This document shows positions 49,853 to 58,055 of a stretch of 64,000 nucleotides of DNA, one piece after another. This DNA comes from PFJX01 sp964542455 (GTDB taxonomy: Bacteria > Pseudomonadota > Gammaproteobacteria > Burkholderiales > Thiobacillaceae): NCBI GenBank assembly GCA_964542455.1, contig CAZIUC010000003.1, positions 1-64,000 of the forward strand. The letters run 5' to 3'. Made by a program: the position numbers and the translations under genes. Position 1 is the first letter of the stretch, and the number at the start of each line of letters is the position of its first letter. The notes under the pieces were generated by a model. That model worked only from the letters and a program-made list of their open reading frames with translations. It had not been told where the DNA came from and did not search any database.

Positions 49853-52800
49853 TTCGCCGGCAGCGGCGCGAGCAGGGCGCGGAGGTCTTCCTCGCCGAAC
49901 TTGCTCATGGCCGCCGCGTCCTCGGACAACACGCCTTCCGCCAGGGCGGCTTTCTTTTCCTGGAGGGCGACGATGCGCTCCTCGATGCTGCCCGCCGCCA
50001 CCAGTTTGTAGACGAACACCTTGTTCTTCTGGCCGATGCGGTGAGCGCGGTCGGTGGCCTGGTTTTCCGCCGCCGGGTTCCACCAGGGGTCGAAGTGGAT
50101 GACGGTATCCGCCGTGGTGAGGTTGAGGCCGACGCCGCCGGCTTTCAGGCTGATGAGGAACACCGGCACGCCGCCGTCCTGGAAGCGGCCGATGACTTCC
50201 TCGCGGTTGGTCGTGTCGCCAGTGAGGCTGACGTGAGCGATGCCGGCCCGGTCCAGTTCCTCGGCGATCAGCGCGAGCATGGAAGTGAACTGGGAGAACA
50301 CCAGCACGCGGCGGCCTTCCTCCACCAGTTCCGGCAGCATGTCCATCAGCAGTTCCAGCTTGGCGTGTTCCTTGACCTTGGCCGCCGCCTGGATGGTTTT
50401 CAGCAGGCGTGGGTCGCAACAGACCTGGCGGAGTTTGAGCAGGGCATCGAGGATGACGATCTGGCTGCGGTTGAAGCCCTTGCTGGCGATTTCCTCACGT
50501 ACCCTGGCGTCCATCGCCGCGCGCACCGTTTCGTAGAGGTCGCGCTGGCCGCCTTCCAGTTCCACGTCGCGCACGATGATGGTTTTCGCCGGCAGCTCTT
50601 TCGCCACGTCCTCCTTCTTGCGGCGCAGGATGAAGGGGGCGATGCGGCGCGCCAGCAGGTCGCGGCGCAACTGATCGCCGCGTTTTTCGATGGGGGTGCG
50701 CCAGGTGCTGGTGAACTGTTTGCCGTCGCCGAGAAAGCCGGGCAGGAGGAAATCGAACTGCGCCCACAACTCGCCCAGGTGGTTTTCCAGCGGTGTGCCG
50801 GTGAGGCAGAGGCGGTGCCGCGCCTGCAACCGGCGCACCACGCCGGCGGCGCGGGCCTTGGCATTCTTCACCGTCTGCGCCTCGTCCAGGATCAGGAAAG
50901 CGTAGTTGTGGCGCGCGAGTGCTTCCTCGTCGCGCCAGAGCAGGGGGTAGGTGGTCAGGCAGACATCGTGTTGTGGAATCAGCGGAAAGGCGTCCGCGCG
51001 CGCCGGGCCGTGCAGGCTCAACACGCGCAGGTCGGGCGCGCAGCGCTGGGCCTCGCGCTTCCAGTTGAAGATCAGGGAGGTGGGCAACACCACCAGCGCC
51101 GGCTGGTCGAGGCGGCCGGCCCGCTTTTCGGCCAGCAGGTGAGCCAGGGTCTGCGCGGTCTTGCCCAGGCCCATGTCGTCGGCCAGGATGCCGGCCAGAT
51201 TCTGTTCGCGCAGGAATTGCAGCCAGGCCAGGCCTTCCCGTTGGTAGGGACGCAGGTCGAGCTTGAAGCCTTCCGGCACCGCCACGGTCTTGATGCCTTG
51301 CGCCTGCTTCAGGCGCCGCGCCATTTGGAAAATCTCGTCCTCGCCCTTGAATTGCCAACGGGTTTTGTCGCTCAAGAAATCCAGGCGCGGCGCGTCCAGG
51401 GCGGAAACCCGCAGTTCGCCGCCGGCCGGCAGGGCGTCGAACAGGTCGATGAGGGTGCCTGCCAGGGGCTTGATCCGTTCCGCCACCACCCGTACTCGGT
51501 CGCCGGCCGGGGTGAGCAGGATCACCGCCTCGTCATTCTTGATGCGTTTCAACTTCGCCGCATCCAGCCAGCGCGGCTCGCGCTGGAACAGGTTGGACAG
51601 CAGCGGCGCCAGGGCCAGGCGCCGGCCTTCGACCAGGATGCCCAGGTCCAGCTTGAACCAGCCGTTGCCTTCCTCTTCCAGTTCGGCGTCCCAGCTTTCC
51701 GCTTCCAGGATGTGGTGGCGGAAATCGCGTGGATATTCCAGTAGCCAGCCGGCGCCGGCCAGGCGCGGGGCGAGGTCGCTAAAGAAACGCTCCCAGGCGG
51801 CCTCGCTCTCCAGGCCCAGCTTGCCGGTCAACGCCGCGCCGGAATAAGTGAATGCGCGGGCAGGCACCGGGGCGAAGCCAAGTTGGCGCAACTCATCCTG
51901 CCGCGTGGCTTCCGCCGCCATGTCCCGGTTGATGCGGGCGGCCTGCCCGTCTGCCAGGGTGACGTATTGCTTGCTGTCGCCGGGCAGGACTTCCACACCC
52001 TGATCACCGTAACGGAAGGCGAGGCTGGCATAGTCGTAGAGTCGGCCCCGATATTCCTGATGGGCGGGGTAGCCGCGATGCGTGTTCCAGTAGGTGAAGG
52101 GCTGGCTGGCCAGTTTCAGCACCGGCAGCGGCGGCCCTTCGAGCACGGCGAGCGCGGCACTTGCCGCCGGTTGCGGCAGATCCGGCGCCGCCTCCGCCAG
52201 CAGTTCCGCCACCACCGGCAGGTCGCCGCGGCCCAGCGCGGGCAGGTCCAGCAGCCGGCGCAACAGGGCCGAGTGGGCGCCGCAATCCAGCGGCCCGGCT
52301 TCGCGGCCGGCGGCGTCCAGATACCAGAGCGGATCGGTGGGCAGCAGATGGGCGGCGGGCGGATCGACTATCAGCGTGGCGAGCGTATGGCCGGTTTGAT
52401 CGAGGCGCCAGTCGAGGCGGGCGGGACGCGCCTCGCCCGGTCGCAGGGGCAGGCAATGCCAGTTGGAAGGCGAGTAGTTGTGTCCCCGGCTTTCCACCAC
52501 CCAGGCGCGGCCGCTGGCCGTGATCGCCGACAGGATCGCGGCCCCGCCGGCGCCTTCCAGGACATGGCCGAGGCCGTAGTGGTGTTTGCCGATCAAACGG
52601 CGCAGTTGGCGCAGGATGTCGAGGTCGTCATGAGCCACGAAAAGCGGCGGCTCGATCAGGGCGCGGTCGATGTTGTCCCAGTCTTTGCCGGTGGGCTTGC
52701 CCTCGCTGACGCGCCCCTTGAACAGGACCAGCCGCGTGTCGCCCTCCAGGGCGGGCGGCAGAATGAGGTAATGCAGCGCGTCTTTCGTTTTACCGGGTTT

Positions 52801-53196
52801 GCGCGTGGCGGTGGCGGCGTCGGGCCGCAGCGCCGCGCGGGTTTCCTCGGCCCAGGCGAGGATCGTCTTGCTCGGCCGCGCCGGCGTCGTGTCGGGTTGG
52901 TCCGCCGTTCCGTGCCGGGCCAGCGCCGCCACCAGCACCGCCACGCAATGCTTGCAGAAACTGACCATCGGGCAGGAGCAGTCGGCGGCAATCCGTGATT
53001 GCCCGTTCGCCTGATAAAACGTGATGTGCACCGAATAGGGCTGACGCACGGTGCCTTTGACCTGCGCGGAGATCGTTTTTTCGTCGATTGTCAGTCCGCG
53101 TATAGCCTGGCCATAGGTCTGCGCCTTGCGAATGGTGTGGGGGTCGAACCAGCGGGCGATGTCGGTTGGGCCATAGCTTTGCGTGGGGGAGGTCAT
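49849..53196 (-). CDS. SWIM zinc-finger SNF2-family helicase-like ATPase
   Basis: The 1115-aa protein has an N-terminal SWIM zinc finger (Cys73, Cys75, Cys81, His83), a long middle region, and a C-terminal SNF2/Rad54-type ATPase. Seen motifs are ADDMGLGKTAQTLAHLL, ILDEAQTVKNAKA, LTGTPLENHLGELW, VFSQFTSMLALI and ATDRAHRIGQKNKVFVYKLV. It probably translocates on DNA. It shares ATGA overlaps with cobQ before and cobU after, an unexpected position inside a cobalamin operon. Confidence 0.92.
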   Translation of the reverse strand: MTSPTQSYGPTDIARWFDPHTIRKAQTYGQAIRGLTIDEKTISAQVKGTVRQPYSVHITFYQANGQSRIAADCSCPMVSFCKHCVAVLVAALARHGTADQPDTTPARPSKTILAWAEETRAALRPDAATATRKPGKTKDALHYLILPPALEGDTRLVLFKGRVSEGKPTGKDWDNIDRALIEPPLFVAHDDLDILRQLRRLIGKHHYGLGHVLEGAGGAAILSAITASGRAWVVESRGHNYSPSNWHCLPLRPGEARPARLDWRLDQTGHTLATLIVDPPAAHLLPTDPLWYLDAAGREAGPLDCGAHSALLRRLLDLPALGRGDLPVVAELLAEAAPDLPQPAASAALAVLEGPPLPVLKLASQPFTYWNTHRGYPAHQEYRGRLYDYASLAFRYGDQGVEVLPGDSKQYVTLADGQAARINRDMAAEATRQDELRQLGFAPVPARAFTYSGAALTGKLGLESEAAWERFFSDLAPRLAGAGWLLEYPRDFRHHILEAESWDAELEEEGNGWFKLDLGILVEGRRLALAPLLSNLFQREPRWLDAAKLKRIKNDEAVILLTPAGDRVRVVAERIKPLAGTLIDLFDALPAGGELRVSALDAPRLDFLSDKTRWQFKGEDEIFQMARRLKQAQGIKTVAVPEGFKLDLRPYQREGLAWLQFLREQNLAGILADDMGLGKTAQTLAHLLAEKRAGRLDQPALVVLPTSLIFNWKREAQRCAPDLRVLSLHGPARADAFPLIPQHDVCLTTYPLLWRDEEALARHNYAFLILDEAQTVKNAKARAAGVVRRLQARHRLCLTGTPLENHLGELWAQFDFLLPGFLGDGKQFTSTWRTPIEKRGDQLRRDLLARRIAPFILRRKKEDVAKELPAKTIIVRDVELEGGQRDLYETVRAAMDARVREEIASKGFNRSQIVILDALLKLRQVCCDPRLLKTIQAAAKVKEHAKLELLMDMLPELVEEGRRVLVFSQFTSMLALIAEELDRAGIAHVSLTGDTTNREEVIGRFQDGGVPVFLISLKAGGVGLNLTTADTVIHFDPWWNPAAENQATDRAHRIGQKNKVFVYKLVAAGSIEERIVALQEKKAALAEGVLSEDAAAMSKFGEEDLRALLAPLPAK

Positions 53197-54674
53197 GACA
53201 GAAGTTGAAGAAGGGTCCGTGTATCCAGATGATATTCGACCGCGTCGGCGAGTCGGTCGATGGCGGCGTCATGCAGGGCGTGGATGTCCGGGGCGGGCGA
53301 TTCAACGAGGCCCGCCCAGGCCAGCAGCGCGTCGGTGGCGGCGGGGGTGTCGAACAGGCCGTGCAGGTAGGTGCCGGCGACCTGTCCATCCTCCGCGAGG
53401 GCGCCGTCGGCGTGGCCGTCCAGCCAGGCCAGCGGCTGTTGCAGCGCCGCGCCGCTGCTGACGCCGGCATGGATTTCATACCCCGCCACGGCGGCATCAC
53501 CCAGCACCAGGCGCCCCGTCACATTGCGCAACTGTTTTTCCGCCGCCAGCGTGGTTTCCATCTCCAGCCAGCCGAGGCCGGCGCTGGAACCGGGGTCGCC
53601 CTCAATGCCGAGCGGGTCGTGGATCGCCCGCCCCAGCATCTGGAAGCCGCCGCATATCCCCAACAGCTTGCCGCCGTAACGCAGATGTTTTTGCAGGTGC
53701 TCGGTCCAGCCGCGTTCGCGCAGAAAGGCGAGATCGGCGCGCACCGATTTTGAGCCGGGCAGGATGATCAGGTCGGCGGGCGGCGGCGTCTCGTCGATGC
53801 CGACAAAACGGAAATCCACACCCGGATGCAGGCGCGGCGCGTCGAAATCGGTGTGGTTGGAAATGCGCGGGAGGACGGGGACGACAACGCGCGTCGAATT
53901 GACCACTGTCGCTCCCTCTCCCCGGCCCTCCCCCGGAGGGGGAGGGAGACAAGCCGGCAACGCATCCTCCGCTTCCAGATGCAGCCCATGCAAATACGGC
54001 AACACGCCCAGCACCGGCTTGCCGGTTTCCCGTTCCAGCCAGTCCAGCCCGCTTTGCAGCAAGGCGATGTCGCCGCGAAAGCGGTTGATGACGAAGCCCT
54101 TGATCCGCGCCCGTTCCGTTTCCGACAACAGCGCCAGGGTGCCGACGATATGGGCGAAGACGCCGCCCCGGTCGATGTCGGCGATCAGAATCACCGGGCA
54201 ATCCACCGCTTCCGCGAAACCCATGTTGGCGATGTCGCCCTCGCGCAGATTGATTTCCGCCGGACTGCCGGCACCCTCGACGATCACGGCTTCGTATTGC
54301 CGCGAGAGTCGCTCGAAGGACTCCAATACCGCCGCCCGCGCCACCCGTTTGTAGTCGTGATAAGCCGCCGCCTCCATATTGCTCAGCGCGCGGCCCTGGA
54401 TGATGACCTGGCAGCCGGTGTCGGAATTGGGCTTCAACAGCACCGGGTTCATGTCGCTGTGCGGCGCCAGTCCGCACGCCTGTGCCTGCACGGCCTGGGC
54501 GCGGCCGATTTCTCCAGCCTGGGGAGTGACGGCGCTGTTCAGCGCCATGTTCTGCGGCTTGAACGGCGCCACCTTGACGCCACCCCGCTTCAGCCAGCGG
54601 CATAGCGCCGTCACCAGCGCGCTTTTTCCCGCGTCGGAGGTGCAGCCCTGGACCATCAAGGTGTGCGCGGTCAT
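53193..54674 (-). CDS. cobQ: Cobyric acid synthase with a small in-frame repeat insertion
   Basis: Amidates four side chains of adenosylcobyrinic acid diamide using glutamine and ATP. The 493 aa have an N-terminal P-loop domain (MVQGCTSDAGKSALVTALCR) and a C-terminal glutamine-amidotransferase-like domain with nucleophile cysteine in LLGICGGFQMLG and histidine in GTYLHGLFD. Residues about 241-260 (CLPPPPGEGRGEGATVVNS) are extra, encoded by a C/G-rich palindrome. ATGA overlaps join it to vapC upstream and the SNF2 gene downstream. Confidence 0.95.
   Translation of the reverse strand: MTAHTLMVQGCTSDAGKSALVTALCRWLKRGGVKVAPFKPQNMALNSAVTPQAGEIGRAQAVQAQACGLAPHSDMNPVLLKPNSDTGCQVIIQGRALSNMEAAAYHDYKRVARAAVLESFERLSRQYEAVIVEGAGSPAEINLREGDIANMGFAEAVDCPVILIADIDRGGVFAHIVGTLALLSETERARIKGFVINRFRGDIALLQSGLDWLERETGKPVLGVLPYLHGLHLEAEDALPACLPPPPGEGRGEGATVVNSTRVVVPVLPRISNHTDFDAPRLHPGVDFRFVGIDETPPPADLIILPGSKSVRADLAFLRERGWTEHLQKHLRYGGKLLGICGGFQMLGRAIHDPLGIEGDPGSSAGLGWLEMETTLAAEKQLRNVTGRLVLGDAAVAGYEIHAGVSSGAALQQPLAWLDGHADGALAEDGQVAGTYLHGLFDTPAATDALLAWAGLVESPAPDIHALHDAAIDRLADAVEYHLDTRTLLQLLS
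53911..53950. repeat. C/G-rich palindrome inside cobQ (family G, copy 3)
   Basis: GCTCCCTCTCCCCGGCCCTC followed by CCCCGGAGGGGGAGGGAG forms a palindrome within cobQ codons about 241-255. It is a single unit, unlike the double units in kdsB and cobT. Confidence 0.88.
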
Positions 54675-55087
54675 AGGGGAGGGTGCACCCAGTTTTCCAC
54701 CTTCAAGCCGGGGTAGCCCTTGAAGTCGGCTTCGTTATTGGTAATCAGCGTGGCGCCCAGGCTGATGCAGTGGGCGGCGATGAGGCGGTCGAGGGCATCG
54801 CGGCGACGGTCGCGGACTGCGGCGGCGAGTACCCCATAGTGCTCCGCCGCGCCCAGGTCGAAGGGCAGTGCGGGCACCTGAGTCAGCAAGCGGCGCATCG
54901 ACTGCTCCGCCGCCAGGCGGTCTGGATCGTGTGTCAAGTAGCGTTCGATGCCGTGGCGCAACTCCGCATAGGTGACGATGGAGATCGCCAGATCGCCCAG
55001 GGGCGTCTGACGGAACCGTTCGATCAGGTGCGGCGGATGCACCTCCATCAGGTGTATGCAGATATTGGTATCGAGCAGGTAGCGCAT
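54671..55087 (-). CDS. vapC: VapC-type PIN-domain toxin
   Basis: Predicted metal-dependent RNase toxin. The 138 aa show the PIN acidic set: Asp6 (LLDTNICIHLM), Glu42 (YAELRHGIERY), Asp100 (LDRLIAAH) and Asp121 (TNNEADF). All catalytic positions are intact. It begins 3 nt after vapB. Its stop overlaps the cobQ start by ATGA, so a toxin gene directly leads into cobalamin synthesis. Confidence 0.94.
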   Translation of the reverse strand: MRYLLDTNICIHLMEVHPPHLIERFRQTPLGDLAISIVTYAELRHGIERYLTHDPDRLAAEQSMRRLLTQVPALPFDLGAAEHYGVLAAAVRDRRRDALDRLIAAHCISLGATLITNNEADFKGYPGLKVENWVHPPL

Positions 55088-55090
55088 CGC

Positions 55091-55354
55091 CTATTCCGCC
55101 TTCTCGGCCTGCCCGAACCCACCCCAATCGCGCTCTTTCTGTTCGTGGAATTCGCGCCCCTCCGCCATGAAATCTTTGGGGAAAGAAGCAAAAATTTCCA
55201 TCAGATCCTCCAGCGTCTCTTTCTTCACTGGCCGCACTACCAGGGTGTTACCCACTTGTTCAATCTCGATTTCCTGGCCTGCCTCGACGATGGCCAATTC
55301 CTTGGGGATGCGCACGGCAAGTGAATTGCCACTCTTGAATACACGGGTCAGCAT
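55091..55354 (-). CDS. vapB: VapB-type antitoxin (AbrB/SpoVT domain)
   Basis: The start MLTRVFKSGNSLAVRIPKEL at 55354 gives 87 aa. The swapped-hairpin AbrB domain occupies 1-45 and binds DNA; the acidic C-terminus (LEDLMEIFASFPKDFMAEGR) should wrap the toxin. GGAG precedes the ATG. A palindrome at 55373-55391 fits autorepression by the VapBC complex. Confidence 0.93.
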   Translation of the reverse strand: MLTRVFKSGNSLAVRIPKELAIVEAGQEIEIEQVGNTLVVRPVKKETLEDLMEIFASFPKDFMAEGREFHEQKERDWGGFGQAEKAE

Positions 55355-55372
55355 GACGGTCTCCAGGGGTTG

Positions 55373-55391
55373 TGTATATACGGGATATACA
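55373..55391 (-). promoter_or_regulatory. Likely VapBC operator palindrome
   Basis: TGTATAT-ACGGG-ATATACA is a perfect 7-bp inverted repeat, 18 nt upstream of vapB, within a GC-rich region. Toxin-antitoxin operons are typically repressed at such a site by their own complex. It is the nearest recognisable control site upstream of cobQ. Confidence 0.65.
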
Positions 55392-55487
55392 TGGTCGAAA
55401 TGGCGGTGGTCAAGGTGTAAGTCGTGCCAGCGCGCCATCCAGCCGGACCCAGTGCCTGGATGGCGGCCCGCGAACCGGTCACCCTGT

Positions 55488-56369
55488 TCAAGCAAGCAGG
55501 TTCTCCCACAAGAAATTCAGAATGTCGTTCCAGTTCAGTCCGTGCCGGACGAGCCACCACCAGGCCGCGGTAGCGAGGCCGATGCTGGCCAGCCAGAGCA
55601 ACAGGCTGTTGCGCACCAGCGCCAGCGCGCGCTCGATATCCGCCGCTTCGGGGGCGCTGTCGCCGCCCAGTGGCGGGCGCTCCACCCATTCGCCCCGAAC
55701 CAGAGCCCGGCCACCCAGGCGGATGCCCAGCGCTCCGGCGCCGGCGGCCAGCAATGGCCCGGCGTTGGGGTCGTGCCAGGCGGGCGCCTGTTCGCGCCAG
55801 CAGTCCAGCGCCTGCCGGGTGTGGCCGAGCAGCGCGTAGGTGAGGGCGGCGAGGCGCGCGGGAAGGACGCCGAGCAGGTCATCCAGTTGCGCCGCCGCCC
55901 AGCCGAATTCGCGGTGGCGCGCGTCTTTGTGGCCCCACTGGGCATTCAGTATGTGAGCGAGGCGAGAGAGCATGGCGCCGGGCGCACCGGCGACGAGAAA
56001 CCAGAACAGGACGCCGAAGACGCCGCCGTTCAGCAGCACGCTTTCGCAGGTGGCAATGGTGTGTTCCGGGCTGTCCATCATGTTGGGGACGGGGTTACGC
56101 GGCGCCCCCTGGTCGAGGGTGAAGTACAAAGCCCAGAAGGAAAACCCCGTGCCCCAGCCTTGCGGCAGTTCCGCCAATTCGGTGGCCAGCAGGACCGGCG
56201 GCAGCACCAGCGTGGCGACGATGAACACGCCGTGCCAGCGATCCTGCGCATAAAACCGCTGTTCCAGCCACGCCGCCAGCCGCCGGAAGCCGGCCAGCGG
56301 ATGCCAACGGCGCTGCGCGCCCAACAGCCAGTCGAGGGCGACGGCGAGCGTCATCAACAGCGCGGTCAT
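55488..56369 (-). CDS. cobD: CobD/CbiB-like cobalamin biosynthesis membrane protein
   Basis: Predicted to attach aminopropanol (or its phosphate) to cobyric acid, giving cobinamide. The 293 aa have several membrane helices. Recognisable CbiB segments are HPLAGFRRLAAWLEQRFY, VAGAPGAMLSRLAHILNAQW and REFGWAAAQLDDLLGVLPAR. The region that usually carries the AR/GRDT segment is shortened: LYFTLDQG is followed almost directly by NMMDSPEHTIATCESVLLN. It is therefore a divergent member. Confidence 0.82.
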   Translation of the reverse strand: MTALLMTLAVALDWLLGAQRRWHPLAGFRRLAAWLEQRFYAQDRWHGVFIVATLVLPPVLLATELAELPQGWGTGFSFWALYFTLDQGAPRNPVPNMMDSPEHTIATCESVLLNGGVFGVLFWFLVAGAPGAMLSRLAHILNAQWGHKDARHREFGWAAAQLDDLLGVLPARLAALTYALLGHTRQALDCWREQAPAWHDPNAGPLLAAGAGALGIRLGGRALVRGEWVERPPLGGDSAPEAADIERALALVRNSLLLWLASIGLATAAWWWLVRHGLNWNDILNFLWENLLA

Positions 56370-56443
56370 CGTTTGCCGCCCACGCCATGCCGCCGGGCGC
56401 GCTTCACATAGAATCCCGTCTCCACATTCACACCGGATAAGGC

Positions 56444-57322
56444 ATGACCTTCCTTCACGCTCTTACGCTTGCCGCTCTGCTGTTCAGCGCCACGGCGCAT
56501 GCCGAAGTGGTGGTGCGCGACGACACCGGCGCGAGCGTGCGTCTGCCGGCGCCGGCCCAACGCATCGTCAGCCTGGCGCCGCATGCCACGGAACTCCTGT
56601 TTGCCGCTGGGGCGGGCGGGCGTCTGGTCGGCGCGGTGGAGTACAGCGACTACCCGGAGGCGGCGCGGCGGGTGCCCCGGGTGGGCGGTTATTCGACTCC
56701 CGATCTGGAGCGCATCGTCGCGCTCAAGCCGGACCTCGTGCTGGTCTGGCAGAGCGGCAATGCCGCCGCCACCGTCAGCCGGTTGGAATCCCTGGGCCTG
56801 AAGGTATACCAGAGCCAGCCCGACCGGCTGGAGGACATCCCGGCGAGTATCGAGAAACTGGGTCGCCTGGCCGGCGCCGAGACCGAGGCCAGGCGGGCGG
56901 CGGCGGCGTTTCGGCAACGCCTGGCGACCCTGCGTAATCAGTATTCGGCGCGCCCGGCCGTGCCGATGTTCTATCAGGCCTGGCACCAGCCGCTGCTGAC
57001 CGTGGGCGGCGGCCAGATCATCAGCGACGTGATTCGACTCTGTGGTGGCGAAAACATCTTCGCCGGCCTCGCCGCCAAGGCCCCTTCGGTCAGCGTGGAA
57101 GCGGTGCTGGCGGCCGACCCGGAGGCCATCGTCGCCAGCGGCATGGGCCACGACACACCCATCGGGCTGGACGACTGGCGGCGCTGGACGCGCATGAGAG
57201 CGGTGGCGCGCGGCAATCTGTTCCCGATCTCCGCCGACCTCATGCAACGTCCCACCCCGCGCCTGCTCGACGGCGCCGAACAGTTGTGTCGGCATCTGGA
57301 GACGGCGCGGGGAAGGCGCTGA
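56444..57322 (+). CDS. btuF: Periplasmic cobalamin-binding protein BtuF
   Basis: Delivers B12 to the BtuCD importer. The 292 aa begin with a signal peptide (MTFLHALTLAALLFSATAHA). The class III binding-protein fold shows RIVSLAPHATELLFAAGAGG, LERIVALKPDLVLVW and MFYQAWHQPLLTVGGGQIIS. An AAGG site precedes the ATG. It is divergent from cobD and separated from btuC/btuD by parDE. Confidence 0.93.
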   Translation: MTFLHALTLAALLFSATAHAEVVVRDDTGASVRLPAPAQRIVSLAPHATELLFAAGAGGRLVGAVEYSDYPEAARRVPRVGGYSTPDLERIVALKPDLVLVWQSGNAAATVSRLESLGLKVYQSQPDRLEDIPASIEKLGRLAGAETEARRAAAAFRQRLATLRNQYSARPAVPMFYQAWHQPLLTVGGGQIISDVIRLCGGENIFAGLAAKAPSVSVEAVLAADPEAIVASGMGHDTPIGLDDWRRWTRMRAVARGNLFPISADLMQRPTPRLLDGAEQLCRHLETARGRR

Positions 57323-57331
57323 GGGGGCGTG

Positions 57332-57434
57332 TGTAGGTTGGGTTAGCGGCCTTATCGCGTAACCCAACAACCCCGCTTGGGTGGCGGCGTGTTGGGTTAC
57401 GCCGACAAAATGACGTCGGCTAACCCAACCTACG
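57332..57434. repeat. GTAG-headed inverted pair (family D)
   Basis: GTAGGTTGGGTTAGCGGCCT at the left and GGCTAACCCAACCTAC at the right are inverted; internal GTAACCCAAC/GTTGGGTTAC pairs add further stems. It occupies the convergent btuF/parE junction. Confidence 0.9.
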
Positions 57435-57455
57435 CGAGCTTTGTCGCCCATCGCC

Positions 57456-57761
57456 TCACGCTTCCGGCCAGTGCTCTACGGCACCGGCATCCCGCGCGTG
57501 GTGCAGTACTCGCGCAATGGCGATTCCCGCCGCGTCGGCGAAATAAAACAGGATATAGCGGGTGCTGGTTGGCCAACTACGCAGGCCAGCCGCAAGCTCG
57601 GGCCGCTTCCGTCCCATACCCGGATGGGGCAGCAGAAGACGTGCTTCGCGGTCTATGGCTTCGACGATTCGGTCCGCTGCTTCGGGGTTGTCGGTAGCGA
57701 TATACAGCCAGGCATCGAGGAGATCGTTTTCGGCGCTTTCGGCATAGCGCAGGGTGCGCAT
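57456..57761 (-). CDS. parE: ParE/RelE-superfamily toxin
   Basis: The 101 aa (RYAESAENDLLDAWLYIATD, HPGMGRKRPELAAGLRSWPT, RYILFYFADAAGIAIARVLH) match the ParE plasmid-stabilisation fold. ParE toxins inhibit gyrase, but the RelE superfamily also contains RNases, so the target is uncertain. Its ATG shares one base with the parD stop (TGATG). Confidence 0.9.
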   Translation of the reverse strand: MRTLRYAESAENDLLDAWLYIATDNPEAADRIVEAIDREARLLLPHPGMGRKRPELAAGLRSWPTSTRYILFYFADAAGIAIARVLHHARDAGAVEHWPEA

Positions 57762-58036
57762 CAGCTTGTCTCCACCCGCTTGGCGAGCGCAGCCCGGCCA
57801 CGTTGCTTGATCGCTTCGATGTCGATTTCCCGGGTCTTTCCCGCCTTGATATCGGCGATACCCTGGTCGATATCCGCTTTGAGCGCCACCAGCGATGCCG
57901 CGCGCATCTCCTGGTAAGCCTCGAACAAGCGCAGCGCTTCGCGTATGACCTCGCTGGCCGATCCATAAAGGCCGGATTCAACATGGTGGCGCACCCGGTT
58001 TTCGAGTTCAGGCGGGAGAGAAACGTTGAGGGACAT
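57761..58036 (-). CDS. parD: ParD-type ribbon-helix-helix antitoxin
   Basis: The start MSLNVSLPPELENRVRHHVE at 58036 gives 91 aa; the upstream frame overlaps btuD. The N-terminal ribbon-helix-helix (GLYGSASEVIREALRLFE) binds DNA, and the C-terminal tail should bind ParE. It starts 19 nt after the btuD stop, so it can be read from the btu transcript. Confidence 0.9.
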   Translation of the reverse strand: MSLNVSLPPELENRVRHHVESGLYGSASEVIREALRLFEAYQEMRAASLVALKADIDQGIADIKAGKTREIDIEAIKQRGRAALAKRVETS

Positions 58037-58055
58037 GCTGGACTCCATGTTGATG

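Noticed and set aside
49816..51744. A 642-codon plus-strand frame opposite the SNF2 gene
   Set aside because: Antisense shadow with Gln/Ala/His-biased composition and no motif; the minus strand encodes clear SNF2 motifs over the same bases.
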